Shown here one piece after another: positions 45,492 to 59,067 of a stretch of 64,000 nucleotides of DNA (its first letter is position 1; every line of letters begins with the position of its first letter). Source of the DNA: Cliona cf. orientalis (taxonomy: Eukaryota; Porifera; Demospongiae; Clionaida; Clionaidae); contig OZ005695.1 in the NCBI GenBank assembly GCA_963930775.1, forward strand, positions 2,914,001-2,978,000, in the 5' to 3' direction. Position numbers and translations under genes: made by a program. Under the pieces are notes generated by a model that had not been told where the DNA came from, searched no databases, and saw only the letters and a program-made list of their open reading frames with translations.

Positions 45492-47345
45492 CTCAGAAGA
45501 CTGCTACATAACAGAGTGGCTACATAATGTTTGATATTTCTGTACTTGCACTATATATAGAACATTAGAATTTGTTGACCCTGTATCATTTCCACATGCT
45601 ATTAAATTTTGGTACTCAAAAAGGAGGTTACTGGAGCCAAGAGTGCATAATAAAGTACACACAATCTTTATTATGTGCTCTTGCTGGATGGAGCCTTAGG
45701 GTATGTGGTAAAAGGTTGCACGACTCTAATAATCAAAATTTCATTTCAGGACCAATCCTCAAACACAAGTCTTAGAACAGTCCACCTTAAGAGATACTAT
45801 TCTGCACTATTGATCTGCCATGGTATTCAGTTGTGGTATGTGTTGAGTGCAGGTGATGGAAGTGGTATCCATGATAATTCTGAGCATGCCATGGCCTTGA
45901 GTGCAGGCAAACGTGACAAGTGAGCTGAGGCATATGGGCTGTGACTGGCTTAGACTATTACTTCCGATCCCTCCCTCTCTCCTATAATACTATGTAGGTT
46001 GAATTTGCTGTACTTTTCAATTTTTGTTGTCTTATTTAAGTGGATTAATTTTTCTGTAGTTTATATTGCATTTTTAGGTCTATACATGCCATAAGGTTTC
46101 TAGGGACTGCTATTACCAACTCAAACCACTTATCTTGGACCATAAACCACCTAGTACAAACCACTCCAGCCAAAGTATGGACAGCAAATCAGCTACAGAA
46201 GCCAATCTACTTATCCTTATCATTGTGGCTTGCAGGGGAATTGCCTGAGGAGACTGCCCTTGCATGTAGGCAATCCCAAACTTGAAGGGAAACCATCCCA
46301 TTGCATGCTCAAGAACTTCTTTTGTCCCAACATGTACATTTGTACACTTGTACATGTACCTACACACTCAACTCAGATACATGTAGATGTGCTCAATACC
46401 TATAGAAACCATTGCTGCTCAGATTTGTGTTACATAAGTATAAAGCAAAACCTCACTGTGTATTTGTGGATCTTGCTGGTTGATCCAAGCTGCCAGAGAG
46501 ATTGTAAACCCATGCATCATGACTGTCCAACTTTGCAGGATCCTCACATCACATCCTTCAATAGATTTTGAATAAATCTGCAAAGATGGAATAGCTCAAA
46601 AAATAATCATTGTCATTCTGTGTTAGTCTCACAAGCCGGATCCTCACACTCGAGACTATATCCATGTAAAGAGTAACTTTTGCACCTTTTTGCTCGTCTC
46701 TCACCTGTGTATGTACATGTATGTTGAATTTCGTTGTATTTTTTCTCTTATTCCCTCCCTAGCCCTCCCTCTCTCTCTCTCCTATTTGTATGTTGAGTTC
46801 TGTCTTGGCTCATTCTTGACTCATAATTCTTCTGTAGTGCATATTGCATTTTAGATCTAAATATCAACATGACTTTCTATGCATTCCAAAGTAATATTAT
46901 TCTAGGTAAGGACTTGTTTTTACAACAGCTAAACAAACCAACAAACCATGTCCAACCAACTCAAACCACTATCTGGGACCACAAAAGCAGCTACACAAGC
47001 CAATTGATTATCCTTATCATTGTGGCTTGCATGGGAATTGCCTGACAAGACAGCCCTTGCATGAAAATTTAGTAGGCCTACCTTCTGCTAACCATCCCAA
47101 ACCTAAGGGAAACCTTTCCATCTTGCCTACTCAGGCAAACCTAATCCCAGCAAAAGGCAGAGCCACTTGGCTAGGTGCCTAGCCTTGAGAATTATAGGGG
47201 TAGTACATGTATAAAAGCTCTATTGTCCCAACTTGTACACTTGTACATGTACATATACCCTCAACATGGATAAATGTGTGGGCACGTGCATGCACCTCTA
47301 GCTCTTCTCTAGTACAACTCACATGTACAATTGTGTGGAATATTC
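45492..47345. repeat. Conserved array spacer, copy D
   Basis: This is the cleanest copy of the spacer that joins each Death gene to the next TMF1 fragment, with no large insertion. It contains the recurring 82-codon ORF (45675-45923) and the ttgctggttgatcca block (about 46475). No gene signal beyond this. Confidence 0.7.
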
Positions 47346-50300
47346 TTATTCACAGTACTTCTTCCTTAGTTCTTTGGCTAGTGACTCGTATTCGAGAACA
47401 TCTATAGCGTCAATGATGGCAGACCATGTGGGAGGTGATGTAATTTGTTTCAGCCATAGTTTCAACATCTCCCTGAAACACTTCTTCGACTCGTGATGAT
47501 CACTTCTTATAGTATTCAGTTGCCCTTGCTCAAGGTCTAGAGCAAGACCAATATCTTCCCAGTCAGCTGACACTTTGCTGAGGAGTTCCTTCAATAAGGT
47601 ACTAAATTTTGGTGGCAAGATCACCTCTGGTTGCCTGGGTCCATCGTCAGTAATTTTTGAGCGTTTTGGATTTGATGGTCCTGTTTTATAATCATACAGT
47701 TTCAAAAGGAGATTTCCCTGTATACCCCCTTAAAATATACTTGGCTGAGATGAAATTCACACTATGTATGCATAGCTACAGTAGTGTAGACTTACACCAT
47801 GAATATGTATGTTATAGTTACAAGACCTAGATGCAGTGGTTGAATTAATGCACCCAAATTAAGGTTTTGCAACTGTCTTGTTGGTCCGTCATCCCTCTTC
47901 TCATTGGCTTACCCTATCATCACCCACACCCCTCTGATAGCTGGTAATTTGCCTATATTACCGTATAGCCAGAAATACTGGTGGGAATTAAAGTTGGCAG
48001 TTGAGCCCAAAATCACTATTACAAGAATATTGGCGAATTTAAATTTGGCGGTTCGGTACAGGATCGCCATATGTATATATGCGAGTATGAAATTTTGGTG
48101 GATTTTAATTTGGCAGTTGTATTTAATTCCCCACCAAATCTTCTAGCTATACGGTATCAAATTTGGTTGCTAGGCAATGGCCAACAAATAGCAATTCATG
48201 GCCAAAAAGTGTGAGCTTGTATAGTACACACTCAGACCAATCAGCATTCAACACTAGTATTCAGGGAGCAGTTCACACACACAATGTTACCATATTTATG
48301 CAAATAAAATGCAAGATCTAATTAGCGCAAGAAAATTCGCATTCTAGGGCTAAAATTGTAATTATTTTTTTAGCTTGCATTCTATTAGCATAAACATGGT
48401 ATGTTGAGTGAGAAGCTTTAGTTGTCAGTGAAATGTGGAGATAAGGCTGCTGGAACTAATGGATAGCTACACTTACCTGGTTCTGAATCTGCACCTTCAG
48501 GATCACTGTGTCCTCGTTTCCTTCCAGTACCTTGTGGTTCTGTAGTGGTCATATCTGTACAAACAAGGAAAATTGTACTGCAGTGTGATAGATAATCATC
48601 TTGGATGCATCATGCATGCCAGCAAGACAACAAAGAAAAGAGAACATCAAACATGCTATAATTATGCTCCATACTTTCAGAGTGGCAGACTGTAGAAAGA
48701 GTTAGCTAATTGGTTCAATCACATGTGCAAAATTTCAAGTTCTCTTCTGAACTGAGCCTGGTGGTTAGAAGTCAAATCATGTCTGCTGTGAGGGTTCAAA
48801 CTGTTGCTAGGTATGTATGTGCTTGAGCCTTTTATGGCAGGTTGGTTGTAACACTTGGTATCAGATACACACAGCCTTGGGCCTCCAGCCTTCAGTATGT
48901 AAACTACTAGTAGCTACTTCGTGATATAACCAAAGCATACTTTACTACTAATAATTATGTACCTGAGTCATAGGATCTGTAGATTGTGAAGGTATTGTGG
49001 GGAACTTTAGCACCACTTAATTTTACGGAATGCTCCAGGGTGGTAGGTCGCTCCGTTTCACACCTAGCTACAAGTTGACACGATGGAATGCGTTTTCCTT
49101 TTCTGAACTTGTCTACCTCTTTTTTCTCAATCTGTAATGCATACACAAATTCATAATGAAAATTAATGTGCTCCCTACACACAATCATAAGTGGGGAGTA
49201 TATACCACCCCCACCATTTCTGTGCATGTGTATATATTAGTATGTGTCTTGATAATTAAGAAAGTGGTAAAAGCTAAACCTACCACAGGAGGTCCCAGTG
49301 CTATGATTCTCCAGGCCTCATCCCTTGTTATGGTGCCCGCTGGAGGAATATCCAATGTGATCAAATTTTGATCACTTTCAAATTCAAATCGTTGATCATG
49401 TCCCAGGGTGGCACGCATCTTTTCATAATACTTGCTGATAATCTGTAGGTGTAATAAAAGCCATAATTACGTTTATAGGGACTTCCAGGGTGTATCATTC
49501 TTGCAACATGGCTAGTGTCAAAGTCAGGAAAATATTATGTAATGCAATAAAATTACTACGTGGTAATAAGTTTGTACTTCAATGGAAAGTAGCCTGAATT
49601 CCCTATAATACTGACATGTGGCCATAACTGTACAATTTCTAAGTGAGTATTTTAATAGTAGCACTTGGGTTAAATACCAGTATACTTACTTCGTTATGCA
49701 CTTTGGTATTCCAAAATATGGTGAAGTGAATCTTGTGCCCTTTATTCTCTTCACTGTAATAAATCTTAGCAGTGTATTCTCTGTCCTCTGGATCTTTCTT
49801 TCCAACTCCATACCCAGAGAAGCCGTCTAGTTCAATAAATCCGTAGGAGCTATGACGCGAAAAATTGCCCGGTATGGTCTCAAAATAAACACTATCTTCA
49901 CCACGATCCATGGAACTGGCTTTAACGAAACACAGCTGTGATGCACCTTCTGGTTTAGCACAGTGTTGAATTTCAAGAGTCAGTGGTCGAAAGAATCGGC
50001 ATTTAGGAACACAATCTATCCAATAAACTGCACTAACGAGATGGGTATCCTGGGGTAATTGATAATCTCCCATGATGGTGGCTTTAATGTGGATGCTACA
50101 CTGCTGTAGGTTGGCGGGTAGAGAGTTCTCAGGGATGTAAAGATTCAGACCACATTCATCCCAGGAGAAGAGCTGCTCAGAGTTTGTCACTAGTACTGAT
50201 GTCTCAGCTACTAGATGCTCTGTGCACATAAGAACAATCACAACACATTTATATAAACTATTATAATAGCTCTATAGAGACAATAATATGCCACATCTCC

Positions 50301-53120
50301 ATGTGACTAGCACGATACAGTCAACCTCAGCTGTATTGGAACGTACATGCCTGAATGTACGATATACATGCATTGGGTGATTACAACAATGAAAGTACTG
50401 TAGAATCCCACAATTACTCCCTCCACTCCTTTCTGCATGCTAGTACTGAGCTAAACCGTAGCCTCCCCCTAGAGTCTGGATACGAGGCTAAATCGGGGAG
50501 GGTGCTTATACACAGGACCATTATAGTTCCTATTTGATGGCCATTCATTACTAACCAAAGAATGCCACGTGGGTGCACGATTTCTGGCTGTTTGATGGGC
50601 AAAACTTGAGAAGTAAGGCATAATATGACATGAATGGTTAGTGTGCTAGCTGTAGGTTCTTGCTTTTGGACTCAAATATCTACCTTTTACAGTCAAAAGG
50701 GGCAGGGGGGGTTATGAGACAAAAATACCGAGGGAGGGGAGGCAATTGTGGGATTCTACGGTATTATGAAACATACCTGTAATATCCTGTTGTGCAATAG
50801 ACACTGATGATGACATCTGCTTGAATGCAGTATATTTGGCAGGATAAGGGCTTTTGGGTGGGAGTGGGGATGGTTGAGCTGGACTGGGAGGGAGGCCAAA
50901 CTCACTACCAGCAGGACTGAGGACACCCGATGATGGAGCAGGGCTGAGAGCAGATCCTGGACTGGGGACACTCATCCAGCTAGGAGCAGGGCTGGGTCCA
51001 CTACCCCAGCTAGAAGCATATCCACTATCCACAGAGCTAGGGCCAGGAGTAGGGGCATAATAGGGACTTGGAGGCTGAAGAGTTTTACCAGCAGATCTTG
51101 TCGTTTGAGTGGTTGATGTTTGTGTGGCTGACGGTTTACTTTCTTGACTCACTACAATCCTCTTTCTTTCTTCACTTTGAAGGAGTTCAATTATTTCATT
51201 ATGGCCACCAAACTGTGCAAACAATAAAGCATTCCATCCATCTCTATCTTGCAGTTTTGGATTGGCTCCGTGTTCTAGCAGAATCTTAGCTACTTCTGTG
51301 TGGCCGTTTTGACACGCTATAATCAAAGGTGATAGGCTGTCATTCATTTGATGGTTTATTTGAGCTCCGTAAGTTATTAGAATTTTTACAATATCTACAC
51401 TTCCACTGAGACTTGCACTCATTAGTGCCGACCATCCATTATTCTTCAAAGCATTCACATTAGCTCCACTATTCAACAAAAGTTTTGCTATTTCCGTATG
51501 TCTGTACTGACTAGCACACATCAAAGCAGAAAATCCATCCTTCAAGCGAATGTTCACATCTGCTTTGTATTGAATCAACATTTTAACAGTTTCTACGAAT
51601 CCATTCTGCACTGCATACATAAGAGCTGACCATCCATCAGTGGTTTGCATATTCACATTAACTCTTTGTTGAAGTAAACACTTGGCTGTTTCGATAAGCC
51701 CATTTTGACATGCCATCATTAGTTTTAGCTTGAGAGTTTCATGTTCTGATATGAGTTTAGCTATTTCAAAATGTCCGTACTGATTTGCAAACATAAATGC
51801 TGACCATCCGTTGTTGTGTCGCAGATTAATGTCTGCTCCATGGTTTAATAAGAAACGGACTATTTCAGAGTGTCCCTTCTGACTTGAAATGGTTAAAGCT
51901 GATGCTCCATCACTTCGTTGCATATTAACATTTGCACCATGGTTCAGCAATAATTTAGCTATTTCTGTATGTCCGTTTCCACTTGAAGCGTACAAAGCTG
52001 AAATCCCTTCGTCACTTTTTATGTTAACGTTAGCTCCATGGTCGAGCAATAATTTGGCTGTTTCTGTATGTCCGTTTTGACTTGAAATGTACAAAGCTGA
52101 AATCCCTTCGTCACTTTGCATGTTAACGTTAGCTCCATGGTCGAGCAATAATTTGGCTATTTCTGTATGCCCGTTTTGACTTGAAATCATTAAAGCCGAC
52201 CATCCTTTAATTTGCATGTTAACATTAGCTCCATGGTTGAGCAATAATTTGGCTGTTTCTGTGTGTCCATTTTGACTTGAAATGTACAAAGCTGAAAACC
52301 CTTCGTTATCTTGCATGTTAACATTAGCACCATGGTCAAGCAATAATTTGGCTGTTTCTGTGTGTCCATTTTGACTTGAAATCACTAAAGCAGACCATCC
52401 TTCATTATCTTGTATGTTAACATTAGCTCCATGGTCGAGCAATAATTTGGCTGTTTCTGTATGTCCGTTTTGACTTGAAATGTACAAAGCTGAACTCCCT
52501 TCATTATCTTGTATGTTAACATTAGCTCCATGGTCGAGCAATAATTTGGCTGTTTCTGTGTGTCCGTTTTGACTTGAAATGTACAAAGCTGATAACCCTT
52601 CGTTATCTTGTATGTTAACATGAGCTCCATGGTCGAGCAATAATTTGGCTGTTTCTGTGTGTCCGTTTTGACTTGACATGTACAAAGCTGAACTCCTTTC
52701 CTTATCTTGTATGTTAACATTAGCTCCATGGTTGAGCAATAATTTTGCTATTTCTGTGTGTCCATTAAAACTTGAAATCATTAAAGCCGACCATCCCTCA
52801 CGGCTTTCTTGCATGTGGACATCAGCACCATTGTCCAACAGTAGTCTAGCAACATTTGTGTGACCTTCATTACTGGTTACCATTAATGCAGAGTTACTGT
52901 GTAGTCCATTAGTTGAATTAACTTGTGCCCGATACTGTAGTAGCAACTTGGCGACTTGAAAGTGTCCACGCCATGCTGCTCTATATAGAGCGCACTGCAG
53001 ATTTTCATCTTTCTGGTTGACATCTGCCGCTCTTTGTTCCAGTAGCCTCTTCACTGTTTTAAAGTCTCCTTGATCGCTTGCTGAGACCAATAAAGACGAC
53101 GATCGATACGTGAACACCAT
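47346..53120 (-). CDS. ANK-ZU5-Death gene, copy 4 (complete, 1204 aa)
   Basis: Exons 53120-50777, 50219-49690, 49442-49284, 49131-48963, 48554-48477 and 47680-47346 sum to 3615 nt and stay open. About 20 ankyrin repeats fill residues 10-660; repeats 5-9 are nearly identical to one another (SALYISSQNGHTETAKLLLD), a sign of recent internal amplification or conversion. The linker has DSGYAS at residue 698 and an extra Ser-Trp-Gly-Ser shared with copy 3. ZU5 spans about 790-890; the Death domain is in the last 110 residues (KVSADWEDIGLALDLEQGQL, PTWSAIIDAI). The start is Met-Val-Phe-Thr-Tyr-Arg, aligned with Met-Ala-Phe in the paralogs. Its 5' gap is the only one without a transposon, so this is the best candidate for an unperturbed gene. 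Confidence 0.93.
47959..48156. mobile_element. TACCGTA-type MITE in copy 4 intron
   Basis: 198 bp, starting taccgtatagccagaaatac and ending ttctagctatacggta. It is the same family as 41317-41834 and lies in the intron before the Death exon. Confidence 0.85.
48288..48401. mobile_element. Small TACCATA-ended MITE in copy 4 intron
   Basis: The left part taccatatttatgcaaataa is mirrored by the degenerate inverted end ttagcataaacatggta, with gcaagatctaattagcgc and gcttgcattctattagc arms. No ORF. Confidence 0.6.
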
Positions 53121-53404
53121 AATAGTTACAATTTATAGTGATCGGCAAACTAGCCGAAGGGCCTCAGATGAGGCCACTGAGTCAGGTCAGTGCACCTCCA
53201 AGGTAAACCCGGGCACACTGGCCCACAGTCTATGATCCGGTCTCTTAGCTATTTAAGTCCTCACTATCACTTTCTTCTCCCAGATAGCGCGAATATTGGT
53301 TGATCGACACGAGAGCGAATTTTATATATCGCTCTTGCCCACGAATTAAAATTAATGTGGGCGTGTAAATCACAATGATAATCAGTTACTAAAAATATAA
53401 AATA
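53121..53404 (-). promoter_or_regulatory. Compact 284-bp gap between TMF1 tail and ANK copy 4 start
   Basis: This is the whole distance between the TMF1 exon 8 stop and the ANK start codon, so the ANK promoter or its key part must lie here or inside the TMF1 fragment. The gap is conserved in copy 1 once its element is removed (gatccggtctc, ccagatagcgc). No sure TATA box or initiator was identified; the call rests on position. Confidence 0.35.
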
Positions 53405-53848
53405 CTATCTTCTCTTGCTCAGTAATTCTTCAATCTAAATGATAATAGAGAAGGGTAAATAGTAATAATATTATTATTATCTATGCAGACTACAAGTTCC
53501 TTAATACCTGTTGTCTGTACATTGTTTTCAAGTCATCGATGTCTAGTTTGAGTTCCTCTGCCTCTTCTGCCTTCTCTCCATACATATACATCTGAAGCAT
53601 GGCCTCATGCTTCCTCTCCACTTCCTGGAATAAACAATGAAATAACAACTCAGTAAATCCCTCTGTATATAAGGACAATCCTGAAATAAGGACACCTGTG
53701 GGGAGGCCCTCTACAATTTTACCGGTATTCTTTATCTGTTTCAGAACACCTTAGAGGGCACCAAAATTTTATACAATGTCATAGAGGAGCTTGCATCGAC
53801 ACCATAAGTACTACTAGCACGGGTACATTGTATGCCATACTATATACC

Positions 53849-53890
53849 TAGTCTCGCGAGCCAGCCCCTCCTAGCTGGCTCGCGAGACTA
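53849..53890. repeat. Minimal TAGTCTCGCGAGCCA hairpin
   Basis: tagtctcgcgagccagc and gctggctcgcgagacta face each other across an 8-nt loop. It is the two ends of the TAGTCTCG family with almost no interior, followed at once by a half-length TACCGTA-type end (53892). Confidence 0.8.
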
Positions 53891-54268
53891 CTACCGTATA
53901 GCGGGAAGTTTTCGTTGGTGCTAATTTTCGTATGATTGACCAAAACACCCTTAGAATAAATTTTCGTAATTTTTAATTTCGTATGCTTACTGTGGGAGAT
54001 TGCGCGCATGCGCAATTGGTAGCATTCGCACTTACATGCAGCCTACGGTAACGCTAGCATCACCGGCTTCCTCGCGGGGCTAATCGATGCTGATAGCAGT
54101 GAAGCTTGTTTTGAGCTATCTGATTCAGGATTTGAGGATTTAGCATTGTCCTAACTAAATAGGTGATGTTTTCCCCCAGGAGGACCCACTCTGTTTTCAC
54201 GTGGTAGAAAATGATGCCTCTACTGGCTAGAGACTATTGATAGGCTTCAAGAGTTGATGTCTGGTATA

Positions 54269-54828
54269 CAGTCGAGCCTCCGAACAAAGGACCCTTTGGG
54301 AACGGGCCTCTTGTCCTTTGTTCGGAGGTTGTCCCTATCTCGGAGGTTCATGATTTCTCAACCCATTTTGATTGTATTATCCTTAACAAGTTAGTAAATG
54401 CATGATAAGAGCAGTAGAGATGATAATCAAGTGATTGGTATGTTCAGTCTTCAGTATCAACATAGCACAGACTGAATTTTTTTGTTTCTGAAGTACTGGC
54501 TACTCCAAATCGTTATCTGGATTCAAGGCTAATATTATTATCGCGCATGCAGCACAATATCGCGACCACCTAGATTGCGGCAAAGGTGGGCGTGGCATCG
54601 TTAATTTAAGGGCGTGGTTTCCGGATGTCCGCTATTTAGAGGCAGTTTTGCATTGAAAAGTCACGTTGGGAGCTTGGATCTTGTCCGCTGTCCGGAATCG
54701 AGAAGTGTCCGCTTCTCGGAGGTTGCTAATGTACTATAACTATGCTAAATTCAATCGGTAACACGGCACTTGTCCGCTGTAGAGAGGTTGTCCGCTTCTC
54801 GGAGGGTCCGTTATCGGAGGCTCGACTG
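54269..54828. mobile_element. pogo/Tigger-like non-autonomous element with TA duplication
   Basis: The ends CAGTCGAGCCTCCGA and the inverted TCGGAGGCTCGACTG are flanked by TA on both sides. The CAGT...GAGCCTC ends and TA target match the pogo/Tigger branch of Tc1-mariner. A ctcggaggttgtcc motif repeats inside (54325, 54695, 54785). 560 bp, no transposase ORF. Confidence 0.75.
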
Positions 54829-56218
54829 TATTTAAATTTTCTGTGTTATCTGTTAGATCCCTTAGCTAGTTACAAAATAGCTGTCAAGCAGAGTTTTTGA
54901 ACGATTTGCTTTCACAAAATGGGCGGAGTTCAAACATTGATTGCATTCCTCAGACATGTACTGGGTGTGGCTTTACTTCCTGTCATACCTCCAGGAGCTT
55001 TTCAATGTTGCACACTGAAAAGTGGGAGGTGATATCACATAATAGTGCACTACATATATCAGTTGACATGTAGGCTGTATCATCATCGATTCATGGGCTC
55101 TCTGGCTAGCAGGTTGAGAGTTATATATAGAAAGGCTGCAATTTAAACTCTATCTTGAACTATCGTACTTGTGACTTTTGCTTCAGAGATGGGATTGTGT
55201 CAACTTCATTCTTGAGTGTTTCATTCTGAGCTGATAAATTAGCCAAGTCCTCTGCCATGGCAGCTCGAGAACGCTCCAATGAACCAACCAAATTCTGAAA
55301 CAACAAATACTCAGTCAACATACATGTACATGCACTGATAAAGAAACCCATTGCAGGTTGTACATGTACAAGTATGTATCCTTGTACCATGGTTGTAAAT
55401 TCTGACCAATCAGATTTCTCTATGAGGTTGATAAATCACTTATCAAACCTTGTATTTATTTATATACAAGATCTGATAACTACCTCAGGGCACACTAGTA
55501 GGACTGTACTGCTACTATGCAATTGTGTTGTGATATATAGTACTATGCGTATGTACTATGGTGAGATTGAAGGTTAATTGCCATAAGTGGGCGGAGTAAT
55601 TAAATGCTGAGTTGGCAAATCTTGGAGCTCGAGGAAGATACTGGCTAGGAAGGCACATTTTGTGAAGTTTAGTACTGCACTGGCCAACAAGAAAGCCATC
55701 GCTGTGAAAGTTCGAAGCATCTTAGCTTTCTTGAAGGCCTGGCCATGAGCTGATGGTAGCCTGAGGTGTATTAAATACTAGACGGCTTTCACGGTCATGA
55801 CGATTCGAAATTTTAATTTTGCTGTGTTGCTGGGTGCTGCTCGAGCTGACTTTTATAGCCAGTGCTGTCGTCACTACCATGAGGATGCGTCGTCAGGGCA
55901 ACGTAGCCCATGGTACAAGTCCGTTATATACCTCGGTTCGGTCTCTATGCGATTTACACAGCCTCGGAGCTTCGGCCCTCGGTTGTGCAAATAGCGTAGA
56001 GACCTGCACCTCAGTATATAGCCTATACTTAGATCCTACTTGTAACATATACTGTGATCTGATTGGTCAGGAGCAGGTAAGGTATTTCCCATATAAACTT
56101 GTAAAAGCCTGTAAATATAAACCTGTACAAAATTGTTGCCTATGGGTAGAATTGTTGCTAGGCAGCAGTTTATACATGTGTAGTGCGTACATTTATATAC
56201 TGAACTAACTATATCATT

Positions 56219-57097
56219 GGGGCGAGCCAAAGCGAGCCCCACACAAGTGATGTCAATCGAGATTTTCCATTTGTTATATATATACAACGAAAAATATTTT
56301 TCAGACGATCAATTTTCTTATATAGTCCGTGTCCTAACCTGGAGGGCATAAAAGATGCACTCTCCTACAAGTTCAGAAGACTCACGATTGGTCAGAATTG
56401 TTGTGCCGTGTGCACAAACAAGGTTGCCAAGGCCTAGGGGCCATAGAGATGCATTCTCGACTACTCTTGGCCTCCAGTGAGGGGTGTGGTCTTCATCTGC
56501 GCATGCGCGCTATACTAACTGGCACTCGATTGTACTGTGACATCAAACATACTTGTATATATATACATGTATCTGCCATCCATCATTCCGTATATACCTG
56601 TCTTCTATTTCAACGATATGCAATATTTCTTCCGTTACGCGCATGCGCATACGACGAGCCAAGCACGAGAGTGGAGCGAACACTTCAACGTAGAGCTAGA
56701 GAAAGAGGGCAAGCTCTGAGACATTGAACGGCTAAAAAGGAAGAAAGACTGAGAAAACGCAGAAACAAATATCAGAAATTTCAAAAGGAGAGCTGCAGAG
56801 ACTCAGACTGAGAGGGGCAAGGCTATACAGAGAAAATAGGTGTTTCTAGGCAGGCAGAGCGAAACATTTTGAGTGCAGAGGGTCCATGTGAGACTCCAAA
56901 TTCAAGGCCCTAAAATGATCAAGAACAAGTGACTTTCGCTAGCAAAATAACCATCGCTGAACTATGAGTAGCTAGAGACATGTTCCGAGCTATATAGGCT
57001 AACCATAGTTTCCACTCCCTCGAGTCAATCATAAAATTAATTCCGATCTGTATACTAAATCATTTGTACTTGTGTGGGGTTCGCGGAGGCTCGCCCC
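56219..57097. mobile_element. GGGGCGAGCC-ended element, second copy
   Basis: It starts ggggcgagccaaagcgagcc and ends ggcttgcgg-like ggaggctcgcccc, with inverted cacacaagt/acttgtgtg just inside. It lies in the TMF1 fragment E intron. Short ORFs in the AG-rich part (56640-56850) are low complexity. Confidence 0.65.
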
Positions 57098-57918
57098 ATT
57101 GATGTAAAATATCGTCTCTAGTTATACTGAGATTATAGTTGTCCGTGCGTCCGTCCCAGCAGGAGGTGACCGGAAGTGATTTGACCCGAGCTAAAAAGTT
57201 TTCTTTCTGGGCGTCACTGGACTTGGGACGATACAGCAGACAGCCAACTAACGGCGGTTGGCTATGGCCCAGCAGCCACTAAAGTGAGCTGCTTAAAAAA
57301 AACGGCAGGAGAGTATTAGACTGAACTGTACACTTACATATGGCGGCCTGGAAAATGCGAAAGAGTGACATTCTTGAGTCGATGTTGCCCATAGGTGCTT
57401 TCCAGAGGGAGGCGATTCTATTCTAAGCGTCTTTTCTTGGGACCCCTTGCGAGCAAAGCTGCAAGACAAGCTTAGTAACGAATGCTTTAGCTAATTAGCT
57501 AGGTGATTGACAAAGTCACATGATTAGGCAGGATGTGCACGTTCGCTAGCTTGCTCTCTGCGCATGCGCACAAATACGTAGGTAAAGGTCGTCGACCACA
57601 CATGCACAGGAGTGAGCGAGCGAAGCGAGCCCACTCCTTGTAATTATTATGTATTAGGCCAATGTATTTTTACTTGAGTTGTGCACTTAAGTTGGTTATG
57701 TTGTGTATCTGAGCATGCTGTTGGTATATTATTATTCTGATGTCATCTTCCAGAACATTCTGATCACGTGTGGAAGATCTTCAGTTTTTGAGTTGTGTGT
57801 CATTTTGATCTGATCTCGATTTTGTCAATAAACATTGAAATACATACTACTAAGTGTGAACAGCTCTTTACACATGTATATGTCAAGCCTATGGGCATTG
57901 TTGCTAGGATCTGAAGTT

Positions 57919-58055
57919 GTTAGACACTGTTTAGTCGGTTTCTGCGTGATTTAGAAGACCTCAGGGCTCTCATAGAATCCTCGCTTCGCTTGGAATTCTA
58001 CATAGAGCCCTTTGGTCTTCTAAATCACGTAGAAACCTCTTAAACAGTGTTCAAC
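57919..58055. mobile_element. GTTAGACACTGTTTAG MITE
   Basis: 137 bp with inverted ends gttagacactgtttagtcgg and taaacagtgttcaac. A relative is nested at 35685-35824. Confidence 0.75.
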
Positions 58056-59067
58056 TATTATCTCCATCCAGTCAATATCCCAGGCCCTCCTACTTTGTAA
58101 CATGCATCATTAAAAGGCTGATATGTGCCTGGTGGGGACAAACAAGGCTAGTCATGCATAGACACATCACTAATGGTTCGGTGTTACTGGTATACCTGAC
58201 TGTTTACCAGCTCTCCTTCCTTCTGTTTGAGTAGAGACTGGAGCTGCTCTATCAGTGAGGCAGATGGTGCCACACCCCCTCGACCAGTGTGTAGCGACAT
58301 GTCAGACACACTCCCCCCACCCTCACTGGCAGCATGGAGGGACTTCTCAAGAATATCACTCTACAAAAATTAATAGGGACATAAATTCTGGTATAATATT
58401 CCTCAACAACCGGGGAGAAGCCATCCCACCTGTAATGCCTGATACTACCTGTATATACATGTACATGTACCTGACTTCCAGTGCTTGACTGTTGAGAGAC
58501 TGTGCGATTCAGTGACAGGGAACTGGCCAGCTGTGCTCTTAGTCTCTCCTATAGAATAAATTTATGACCATATACAACTATGGTTGCAGCTGACATCTAC
58601 ATGTACCTTCTCTTGTGATTCCAGACAAGCCTTTCTACTCTCGGCCTCCAATCTGACTCGCTCATACTCCAACTGACGTTCCAACATCTCCTACAGACAA
58701 GGGGTAATCATGTGAAGTGTGCTTGACAACTTAGCTTAGCAGACAAGAAATGTTAGTGCAATAATTAAGTTGTAAAATGATTGTACTTTTTCAGTTCATC
58801 CATGAATTGTTGATATGATGTTCGAAGCGCTTCTGTCTTTGCACTCTCTATCATTACAAACAACAGCAAGGAACGTAAGATCACTCCTTCATGGAAATAT
58901 CATAAGTTTAGCTTGCCTGTGTTGACTTTCCTCTAATGTCTGTAGTTTAGCTCTTTCCAGCTCCAATGTACCCAGCAGCTGTGACTTCTCTTGCTTTGTG
59001 CTACTCAGCTGAGTCTCAAGAGCTCTCACTCTAGACCGCAGAGTCATCTCTTTCTCTCCTGCTCTCT

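Larger units (their letters stand above)
53405..59067 (-). pseudogene. TMF1: TMF1-like golgin C-terminal exons, fragment E (all eight exons, frameshifted)
   Basis: Exons 59067-58917 (GC donor), ~58852-58788, 58690-58607, 58548-58471, 58360-58196, 55294-55169, 53624-53508 and 53434-53405. All but exon 2 are open. Exon 5 gives the full Ser/Gly linker and KQKEGELVNSQ, exon 6 ERSRAAMAEDLANLSAQNE, exon 7 the TMF1 signature with a two-residue duplication (Met-Tyr-Met-Tyr-Gly-Glu-Lys), and exon 8 IEELLSKRR. Exon 2 has lost two bases near its start and nine near its end, which shifts the frame. The exon 5-6 intron is swollen to 2.9 kb by insertions. It is the most complete fragment, yet it lacks all upstream TMF1 exons. 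Confidence 0.85.
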
